This document shows positions 57,312-64,000 of a stretch of DNA of 64,000 bases, one piece after another. Where the stretch lies: contig CANCMG010000008.1 of NCBI GenBank assembly GCA_947378965.1, positions 1-64,000 on the forward strand. Direction: 5' to 3'. A program made the translations under genes and the position numbers. This stretch comes from Alcaligenaceae bacterium. GTDB taxonomy: Bacteria > Pseudomonadota > Gammaproteobacteria > Burkholderiales > Burkholderiaceae_B. Below the pieces are notes generated by a model. The model was not told the origin of the DNA. It saw only the letters and a list, made by a program, of their open reading frames with translations, and searched no databases. Within the stretch, counting starts at the first letter, position 1. Every line of letters begins with the position of its first letter.

Positions 57312-58358
57312 TCAGGCTGCGTGCAGGTACGGCGAACCAAGATCATTATTGTCGCAGGTTGCGGCCTGACTGTCTGCGCCGGCGGCCGCTTGCGCTAAAA
57401 ACCAATGGTCGACCGCTGCAAATTGCTCGGTGGTGGTGTCAATTTGATTAATATGAGCAGCGAGTGCTATGCCATTGGGCAGGCCGCTGACGTACCACCC
57501 GATGTGCTTGCGTGCGGTTTTGACCCCGACGCTTTCGCCGTAAAACTGATAGTGATCAGCAAGGTGGTGTAGTAACAAATCGCGCATTTCTGCCCAGGTA
57601 GGGGGCGCTAGCGTTTGACCCGTACGCAGAAAATAATCAACTTCTCTGAAAATCCAGGGGCGGCCCTGCGCTGCGCGCCCAATCATGACCGCATCGGCAC
57701 CTGTGTAAGCGAGCACGGCCCGGGCTTTTTGAGGGGTATCGATATCTCCATTGGCCACCACCGGAATCGAAATGCTGGCTTTGACTTCGCGGATGGTGTC
57801 GTATTCGGCCTCGCCGAGGTATAGATCTGCACGTGTGCGCCCATGCAGGGTGAGCGCGGCAATACCGGTCTCTTGCGCCAGATGAGCGATGCGCAGCGCG
57901 TTACGATGCTCGCGATCCCAACCCGTTCGCGTTTTGAGTGTGACGGGTATGCCAAAAGGCGTACAGGCAGTCACAACCGCCTCAAGAATTTTCGCCACAA
58001 GATCTTCGTGGCGCAATAGCGCCGAGCCTGAAGCGACGTTACACACTTTTTTGACTGGGCAACCCATGTTGATGTCAATGACACGGGCGCCTTTGTCAAT
58101 ATTAAACACAGCAGCTTGCGCCATCATTTGAGGGTCAGCGCCAGCAATTTGCACTGCAACGGGGTCGCTTTCGCCCTCGTGATTCAAGCGGCGCGAAGAT
58201 TTGACTGTTTGCCACAATTGCGGATTACTTGCCGCCATTTCAGATACGGCGTAGCCCGCCCCCAGACGCTTGCATAATTGCCGAAACGGCCGATCTGTCA
58301 CCCCAGCCATCGGGGCGACAAAAACGTTATTCGTGAGGGACCAGGGGCCGATATTCAT
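57312..58358 (-). CDS. dusB: tRNA-dihydrouridine synthase DusB
   Basis: 348 aa; VFVAPMAGVTDRPFRQLCKRLGAGYAVSEMAAS; DINMGCPVKKVCN; upstream of fis. Confidence 0.95.
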   Translation of the reverse strand: MNIGPWSLTNNVFVAPMAGVTDRPFRQLCKRLGAGYAVSEMAASNPQLWQTVKSSRRLNHEGESDPVAVQIAGADPQMMAQAAVFNIDKGARVIDINMGCPVKKVCNVASGSALLRHEDLVAKILEAVVTACTPFGIPVTLKTRTGWDREHRNALRIAHLAQETGIAALTLHGRTRADLYLGEAEYDTIREVKASISIPVVANGDIDTPQKARAVLAYTGADAVMIGRAAQGRPWIFREVDYFLRTGQTLAPPTWAEMRDLLLHHLADHYQFYGESVGVKTARKHIGWYVSGLPNGIALAAHINQIDTTTEQFAAVDHWFLAQAAAGADSQAATCDNNDLGSPYLHAA

Positions 58359-58491
58359 GTCTAAATTGTAACGCCTTGGGGTGGTCAGGACGCTTTACGT
58401 AGGTCTAGTGATGCAAGGGTAACCGCTTAAGCCCCTGTAGACTGTTCAGTCCGAGTTGGCATATTGGCGTGGTCGCTTGATCAGGCTAGGG

Positions 58492-59652
58492 CTAGAGCCT
58501 GAGTCCCTGCAATAAATGTCGCGCCAGCGGTGCGCGTAGGGCTGGCAAAAGATCCATGCCTAATAGTGCGAGGCCAGCAGCGTGCTCGATCAAAGGCAAT
58601 TTTGTGGTGAAGACACGCGAGAGCAGGTCGGTGAGGCGAACTGTTAGTTGACGATCAGGACCGCGCAGCTTTTCATAGCGTTGCAAGGAGGCGCTAGGCG
58701 TTTGCTCGGGCGCCACAAGCCACTCGCGCAAAGCCATCGCAAGCGTGGCGGCATCGCGCAGCCCAAGGTTCAACCCTTGTCCTGCGACAGGGTGCAGCGT
58801 TTGGGCGGCATTGCCGATAGCCACGCAGCGACCGTCAATCGTTTGAGGGCGCAAGGTCATGGCCAGGGGTACGCACGCAACAGGGCTATCAACCGTGAGC
58901 GTACCTAGCCTCGAACCAAACATGTCGGTCAGCGCTTGCGAAAAGTGTTCAGGCGCTAACGCTTGCAGGGCATGGGCCCGTTCAGGCGAACAGCACCAGA
59001 CGATTGATTGTTCGCCTAGCGCTTCGGGATGAGGTAACACTGCTAACGGGCCTTCGTTGGTAAAGCGTTCAAAGGCCCAGCCTGGTCGTGGTCTGCTCGC
59101 GCGGGCACGCGTGAGTAAGGCACATTGAGTGTACTGACGGGTGGGCTCAACCCCTGTCAATCCATCCGCGTGAATCACTAATTTTGCGTGTAGGCGGCGT
59201 GATCCCTGCTTGAGACTGACACCCAAGGCATCTTGCTCGATCACGCGTGCACCTTCACCGATTAAAACTTGTGCGCCGCTTGCGTGCACCGCTTGGGCGA
59301 GTTTTTCGTAAAGTTGGCCATAACGTACGACACAACCTAGTTCGGGTACGTTAAAGTCATCGTGCCTGATCACAGTGCGCCCCAGTCGCCCCCGTTGCGA
59401 AACATGAATAGTTTGTATGAGCGCCGCCTGCTGGGGCCAAGCACCCAAGCTTTCAAGCAAGACACGGCTACCGTGATTGACGGCCAATACGCGTGGATCA
59501 AGCTCGGGTCGATGTCCATACTGCGAGGCGGTTTCAGTTTGTAACAACACAATGCGCGTAGGGAGTGGTGCGAGACGCGCGAGCAGCAACGCTAATGCGC
59601 TGCCAACGGGGCCGCCGCCTAAAATCGCAAGGTCAAAGTCTTGTAGTTGCAT
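58492..59652 (-). CDS. UbiH/UbiF/Coq6-family FAD-dependent oxidoreductase
   Basis: 386 aa; FDLAILGGGPVGSALALLLAR; GNAAQTLHPVAGQGLNLGLRDAATLA. Confidence 0.92.
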   Translation of the reverse strand: MQLQDFDLAILGGGPVGSALALLLARLAPLPTRIVLLQTETASQYGHRPELDPRVLAVNHGSRVLLESLGAWPQQAALIQTIHVSQRGRLGRTVIRHDDFNVPELGCVVRYGQLYEKLAQAVHASGAQVLIGEGARVIEQDALGVSLKQGSRRLHAKLVIHADGLTGVEPTRQYTQCALLTRARASRPRPGWAFERFTNEGPLAVLPHPEALGEQSIVWCCSPERAHALQALAPEHFSQALTDMFGSRLGTLTVDSPVACVPLAMTLRPQTIDGRCVAIGNAAQTLHPVAGQGLNLGLRDAATLAMALREWLVAPEQTPSASLQRYEKLRGPDRQLTVRLTDLLSRVFTTKLPLIEHAAGLALLGMDLLPALRAPLARHLLQGLRL

Positions 59653-59848
59653 TCGGGTATTTTATCGGTTTCGCGCAAGCGGCAGTCATCGACTGAGGGC
59701 GGCGAGGATGTCAAGCTAGTCAGACACTAAGCTGAGCTGAGATTTGATGCGGCGCTTATTGAGCAGGACGCAGGTTGAAAACTTCGCTCACTCTAGGTGT
59801 GCTCAGCGACGGATCGTTCGGGCACAATCGTCAGTCGATAGGATTTTG

Positions 59849-59886
59849 ATGCAAATAGTGATGTTAAGATGCATCAATATTTGCAT
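59849..59886. promoter_or_regulatory. candidate VapB operator: 15-bp inverted repeat
   Basis: ATGCAAATAGTGATG-ttaagatg-CATCAATATTTGCAT; 14 of 15 positions pair; sits just upstream of vapB. Confidence 0.65.
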
Positions 59887-59912
59887 TTAATATTCAAAAG
59901 CATGAGGTCTAC

Positions 59913-60104
59913 ATGAGAACAACCGTATCGATTGACGACGAGTTGTATGCAAGGGTGTTAGAGGTTGCAGATCCCGGGCTCGACAAGGCAGAACTCTTTC
60001 GCGAGGCGATGCAAGTCTTTCTGAGAGTCCAGATCGGCAAGCGTCTAGCCGCCCTCGGGGGTAGGGCGCCTAGCATGAAAGATATCCCAAGACGAAAAGA
60101 CTAA
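59913..60104 (+). CDS. VapB-like ribbon-helix-helix antitoxin
   Basis: 63 aa; MRTTVSIDDELYARVLEVADPGLDKAELFREAMQVFLRVQIGKRLAALGG; followed by a PIN-domain ORF. Confidence 0.88.
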   Translation: MRTTVSIDDELYARVLEVADPGLDKAELFREAMQVFLRVQIGKRLAALGGRAPSMKDIPRRKD

Positions 60105-60116
60105 GCGGGGTGTTGA

Positions 60117-60500
60117 ATGGCAATGGTCTTGGTTGACAGTTCGGTTTGGGTTCAGCATTTCAGAAAAGGTCTTAGTGGCTTGGGGGCATTACTCAGTAAC
60201 GACCGGGTTTTATGTCATCCTTTGATTGTTCTTGAATTGTCTTGCGGTTCACCGCCTGCCCCTCGAAAACGAACCCTGCAATATCTATCAGCCTTGCAAA
60301 CTGCCAGCATTGCTACGATTGACGAAACAATCAATTTTGTTGAGTTGAATAAACTTTACGATTGCGGCTGTGGCTCGGTGGATATGGCCCTGCTTGCCTC
60401 AACGCTCCTCACAAAAGACACTGAGCTTTGGACGTTAGACAAAAAACTAGAGGTCGTGGCTAAGAAATTGAAAGTGTCTTACCGGCCTTCGCTACATTAA
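60117..60500 (+). CDS. VapC-like PIN-domain ribonuclease toxin
   Basis: 127 aa; MVLVDSSVWVQHFR, LELSCG, GCGSVDMALLASTLL, acidic PIN residues. Confidence 0.9.
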   Translation: MAMVLVDSSVWVQHFRKGLSGLGALLSNDRVLCHPLIVLELSCGSPPAPRKRTLQYLSALQTASIATIDETINFVELNKLYDCGCGSVDMALLASTLLTKDTELWTLDKKLEVVAKKLKVSYRPSLH

Positions 60501-60517
60501 ATGTTTTACGGATTGTT

Positions 60518-60979
60518 ATGACAGCATCTTCTGACTCACACTCAATGCCCACGACGCGGTTTCGTCATAAAACCACGGTTGGTTTACTAGCCGCGCTGTT
60601 GGGCTGTGTCGGCGCGCACTGGTGGTATTTGGGGCGGCGCCACGCCTGGATGGTCAGTGTGTTTGGTGTTGCGCTGATGATTGCGAGTTCGTTTGCCGAT
60701 ATCTGGTACGAAAACCCCGCATTCTTCTTGCTGTTTATCCCGATTTTAGATGGCTTTATTGAGGCAATTGTTTTATGCCTGATGAGCGATGCGAAGTTTG
60801 ACGGGTTTTATAACGTGGGTTTGGTACGCGCGCGCCCAAGTGGTTGGGGTGCAGTGTTGATTGCGATTTTTACGCTATTGATCGGTACCGTTGCGTTGAT
60901 GTTTGGTATCGCAATGATCGTGATCTATGTCTGGACCGCACTTGGGTGGCTTGAGGGTTTTGATTTGAAGTCAGATTAA
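60518..60979 (+). CDS. TM2-domain (NINE family) membrane protein
   Basis: 153 aa; HKTTVGLLAALLGCVGAHWWYLGRRHAW is TM2-like. Confidence 0.75.
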   Translation: MTASSDSHSMPTTRFRHKTTVGLLAALLGCVGAHWWYLGRRHAWMVSVFGVALMIASSFADIWYENPAFFLLFIPILDGFIEAIVLCLMSDAKFDGFYNVGLVRARPSGWGAVLIAIFTLLIGTVALMFGIAMIVIYVWTALGWLEGFDLKSD

Positions 60980-60985
60980 CGTCGC

Positions 60986-61165
60986 TTATTTGGCAACAGT
61001 GGCGATCAAATAAGTTGTTGCAGTCGTTGCGGTGGTGGTAGCAATCAAAACCCCAGTGATCCACCGGATGATCGTCCAAGTCTGTGCGTTCATATTACGT
61101 TGAAGATCCTCTTTGGTCGCAAGAGTCGGGATGACTGCTTCAAGTTTTGTGAGGCGAATTTCCAT
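60986..61165 (-). CDS. 59-aa single-TM small protein (just below the ORF-track cutoff)
   Basis: Reverse-strand ATG at 61165: MEIRLTKLEAVIPTLATKEDLQRNMNAQTWTIIRWITGVLIATTTATTATTYLIATVAK; gaaa/ggaaa purine-rich RBS region upstream. Confidence 0.65.
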   Translation of the reverse strand: MEIRLTKLEAVIPTLATKEDLQRNMNAQTWTIIRWITGVLIATTTATTATTYLIATVAK

Positions 61166-61260
61166 CTTGGGGTTTCCTTTTTTGCTAAAACGTTAAACGC
61201 CGATTCTACGCACCGTTATTATGCGCTTCAAGATGGACACATTGTGCCTAGACGAGCCCG

Positions 61261-61404
61261 TAGTCTGTAACAGTTGTTAATGCGTGGGTGCGACCCTAAT
61301 ATGTAATAACTGTTACTGCGTGCGTGTGACGCTAAGATGAAATAACTGTTACTGCGCACGCATGACCCTAAGATAAAACAATCATTACCGCGCGCGCATG
61401 ATCG
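61261..61404. repeat. 4-copy imperfect 36-bp tandem repeat overlapping the pepP 3' end
   Basis: Units 61261-61296, 61297-61332, 61333-61368, 61369-61404; core taagatgaaataactgttactgcgcacgcatgaccc; the last unit includes the pepP stop and final codons. Confidence 0.93.
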
Positions 61405-62764
61405 CTTCGATCTCGTCTGGGGCAACAGGCACGCCACGCGTGATCAACTCGCAACCTGTTTCGGTCACGACAGCATCGTCCTCAATTCTGATTCCGATCC
61501 CCCAGAATTTTTTGGCAACATCTGGTGCGGGGCGCACGTAAAGTCCCGGCTCGATTGTTAACACCATACCGGCTTGCAACTGCCGCCAAGGGCGTTCTTC
61601 GGCTGACGCTGGGGGGCTACGATAGCTGCCCACATCGTGCACATCCATACCCAACCAGTGGCCGGTACGATGCATATAAAATTGTCGGTAGGCAGCGGTT
61701 TCGATGGCTTGGGCGAGCGTACCTTGCAGTAAGCCTTCGTCTAGCATGCCTTGCGTGAGCACTTGCACCGCGGCATCATGGCCCGCATTGAAATGATGTT
61801 GCGGTGAGGTTTTTTCGTAGGCGGCCTGCTGTGCAGCCAAGACGATGTCGTATAAGGCGCGCTGTGGCCCTGAAAACTTTCCGTTCGCCGGAAACGTACG
61901 CGTAATGTCTGACGCATAGCCATCAAGCTCGCAGCCTGCGTCGATCAAGACAAGATCACCCGCTTGCATCACAGCATCACCTGCGCGGTGATGCAGCACG
62001 CAGGCGTTGGCGCCAGCCGCCACAATGCTGTCATAGGCAACTGACTGCGCGCCGTGTTTGCGAAAGTGATACAGCAGTTCAGCTTCAAGTTCATACTCGT
62101 GGCAGCCTGGACGCGCCGTCTGCATGGCGCGTACGTGGCCTTGTGCAGAGATCGCCGCCGCTGCGCGCATGGTGGCAAGTTCAGAGGCATCTTTGATTAA
62201 GCGCATTTCTGCCAAAGGGTCGCTAAGATCTAACCATTGCTGGGGCAACGCACGGGTGCCGCGCACGCTGTGTTGAGCAGCGACAAGCCAGCCCTGTAAG
62301 TGCTTGAGTAAGTCGGGCTGAGTCGAGTGCGACAAGGTGCTAAAGAGATTACGCTGCCCGACCAACAACTTGGGGATGAATGTATCGAGGTCTTTGACGT
62401 CGTGTGCCTGATCAAAGCCAAAGTGTTCTGCTGCCGCCTCGGGGCCCCAACGCACACCGTTCCAGATCTCGACTTCTGGATTTTTGCCTTCGCAGAGCAG
62501 AATGCTTTGATCAATGTCGCCCGCCACCAAGATCAACCACGCATGCGCTTCAGAGAAGCCCGTTAAGTAGTAAAAATCGCTGTCATGGCGGTAGCTGTGG
62601 TGATTGTCTCGGTTGCGCGTACGTTCAGGTGCGGTGGGTACGATGGCGACCCCGCCTCCGAGGGTGTGCATCCAAGTCAGCAGTTGTTTGCGACGAGCGG
62701 TCAGAACCTTGAGGTTGGGTGTTGTAAAAGGCATAAGGGCATCGGACGCGGTTGTTGAACACAC
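61385..62764 (-). CDS. pepP: Xaa-Pro aminopeptidase (PepP-like, M24B)
   Basis: 459 aa; NHHSYRHDSDFYYLTGF, LIDAGCELDGYASDITRTFP, HRTGHWLGMDVHDVG, LTIEPGLY, GIRIEDD. Confidence 0.94.
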   Translation of the reverse strand: MCSTTASDALMPFTTPNLKVLTARRKQLLTWMHTLGGGVAIVPTAPERTRNRDNHHSYRHDSDFYYLTGFSEAHAWLILVAGDIDQSILLCEGKNPEVEIWNGVRWGPEAAAEHFGFDQAHDVKDLDTFIPKLLVGQRNLFSTLSHSTQPDLLKHLQGWLVAAQHSVRGTRALPQQWLDLSDPLAEMRLIKDASELATMRAAAAISAQGHVRAMQTARPGCHEYELEAELLYHFRKHGAQSVAYDSIVAAGANACVLHHRAGDAVMQAGDLVLIDAGCELDGYASDITRTFPANGKFSGPQRALYDIVLAAQQAAYEKTSPQHHFNAGHDAAVQVLTQGMLDEGLLQGTLAQAIETAAYRQFYMHRTGHWLGMDVHDVGSYRSPPASAEERPWRQLQAGMVLTIEPGLYVRPAPDVAKKFWGIGIRIEDDAVVTETGCELITRGVPVAPDEIEAIMRAR

Positions 62765-62787
62765 GACATACTACAATCTCTGCGCGG

Positions 62788-62849
62788 CTTCTGTATCAGA
62801 GTGCCACACTCAGCGTGCCTTCTGTATCAGGGTGCCTCACTCACTAAGG
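62788..62849. repeat. 2-copy 31-bp tandem repeat upstream of the CtaG-like gene
   Basis: cttctgtatcagagtgccacactcagcgtgc (62788-62818) / cttctgtatcagggtgcctcactcactaagg (62819-62849). Confidence 0.85.
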
Positions 62850-62856
62850 TTTTGCG

Positions 62857-63666
62857 ATGGATTGGATTGGCTGGCTTGAACCCTGGGAGGTTTCTCCCAC
62901 CTTGCTTGTCTGCTTTCTGGCCGCTGGCGTGTTGTTTGTGCGCGGTCAGCGTGTATATCGGGTGACTCGCGTCAGACAATGGCTATTCTGGAGCGGTCTG
63001 GTGTTGCTGTATCTGTCGCTGCACACCATGCTTGATTATTATGCCGAGCGTATGTTTTTCATGCATCGGATTCAGCACTTGGTTTTGCATCACCTTGGGC
63101 CTTTGGTGGTGATGGCTGCCTACCCGGGGCAAGTCTTGCGAGCCGGCTTACCGCTCGCGTGGCGTCGTGGCTTACATCGCTTTAATCAAACTTGGCCCGG
63201 GCGCAGTGTGATCGCGGTCCTGACAAACCCTATTATCGTGCCCGCACTTTTTATCTTTTTGGTGGTTGTCTGGCTGATCCCGTCAGTGCAGTTTTATTCG
63301 ATGCTTGATTGGCGCTTGTATCGACTGATGAACTGGTCGGTCGTGATCACTGGTTTTATGTACTGGAATCTGATTCTTGACCGTCGTGTCTGTCCGCCCT
63401 CGGCCATGAGCCCAGGCGGGCGGGTGATTTCGCCGATTGTGACCATGGCGCCCCAAATGGTGGCTGGGGCCATCATTGCCTTTACCGAGCGCGATTTGTA
63501 TCCCTTGTTCGACCTGTGTGGGCGAGCCATTGCGATGGAGGCACAAACCGATCAGATGATCGGTGGTTTGACCATGTGGATTCCGGCTGCAATGACCGAA
63601 GTGATTGGCTTAATCGTCGCGCTGCGCACTTTGATGCGCTTGTCGGCGAAGGGGCGCTGGGGTTAA
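62857..63666 (+). CDS. cytochrome c oxidase assembly protein, caa3_CtaG family
   Basis: 269 aa; multi-[48 protein letters not shown]. Confidence 0.85.
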   Translation: MDWIGWLEPWEVSPTLLVCFLAAGVLFVRGQRVYRVTRVRQWLFWSGLVLLYLSLHTMLDYYAERMFFMHRIQHLVLHHLGPLVVMAAYPGQVLRAGLPLAWRRGLHRFNQTWPGRSVIAVLTNPIIVPALFIFLVVVWLIPSVQFYSMLDWRLYRLMNWSVVITGFMYWNLILDRRVCPPSAMSPGGRVISPIVTMAPQMVAGAIIAFTERDLYPLFDLCGRAIAMEAQTDQMIGGLTMWIPAAMTEVIGLIVALRTLMRLSAKGRWG

Positions 63667-64000
63667 GGCAGCAGATTGTGATACTTGCGACCAAGCGCCA
63701 CGTTAGCCTTGAACCAGCCCTCTTTGTTGCCGCAGTCGTAGCGCACACCTTCATAGCGGTGCGCAAATACAGCTTTTTCTTTCATGAGCGAGGCGATGCC
63801 GTCGGTGAGTTGGATTTCGCCTCCCGCCCCCGCTTGGGTTTGCCGCAAATGGGCAAATATCCGAGCATCCAGAACGTAGCGCCCAACCACTGCCAGGGTT
63901 GAGGGGGCGACATCAGATTTGGGTTTTTCAACGATATGGCGCACGCGCTCGGTGCGCGCACTGACTGGATCGGTTGCCACAATGCCGTATTTGTCGGTGT
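63663..64000 (-). CDS. galU: UTP--glucose-1-phosphate uridylyltransferase, C-terminal part (N-terminus off the window)
   Basis: [72 protein letters not shown]...[17 protein letters not shown]. Confidence 0.92.
   Translation of the reverse strand, partial: TDKYGIVATDPVSARTERVRHIVEKPKSDVAPSTLAVVGRYVLDARIFAHLRQTQAGAGGEIQLTDGIASLMKEKAVFAHRYEGVRYDCGNKEGWFKANVALGRKYHNLLP

Noticed and set aside
61261-61404. 36-bp repeats considered as a CRISPR array
   Set aside because: Units are directly adjacent with no unique spacers, copies are diverged, and no cas genes were seen.
61228-61437. 69-aa minus-strand ORF with 12-aa repeats as a real protein
   Set aside because: It is out of frame with pepP and overlaps its 3' end; the peptide repeat is explained by the 36-bp DNA repeat.

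Overview
64 kb chromosomal window from what looks like a betaproteobacterium (Alcaligenaceae/Burkholderiales-like: many Bug-type tripartite-tricarboxylate receptors, minCDE, glnS, ruvABC, purH-fis-dusB). Recognised housekeeping genes: a partial UvrA-family gene, ettA, minC/minD/minE, glnS, recQ, ruvB, ruvA, ruvC, purH, fis, dusB, a UbiH-family oxidoreductase, pepP, a CtaG-like gene and a partial galU. Between them lie accessory catabolic and transport islands: a cyclase/AtuA-like/PRISE reductase/thiolase-DUF35/acyl-CoA ligase cluster with a peptide-type ABC transporter; a hydantoinase A/B pair; and a LIV-type ABC transporter next to an enoyl-CoA hydratase/DUF35/thiolase/AMP-ligase cluster. Main observations: (1) a CydAB-like pair whose CydA-like subunit, aligned by eye, appears to have lost the heme b558 and b595 ligands, the acidic proton-path residues and the GRQPW Q-loop; (2) at least seven intergenic loci with imperfect tandem repeats (24-60 bp units), each with its own sequence, several including a stop codon, a gene junction or the upstream region of an operon; (3) a thiolase-DUF35 pair in which the thiolase lacks the catalytic Cys and His, suggesting an Ltp2-like retro-aldolase; (4) a fused LivM-LivG protein; (5) a single-base frameshift splitting a small membrane protein; (6) two antitoxin genes with no adjacent toxin, and one complete VapBC with a clear inverted-repeat operator candidate. 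No CRISPR array, rRNA, tRNA or transposase was recognised. All alignments were made by eye and from memory; no database search was run.
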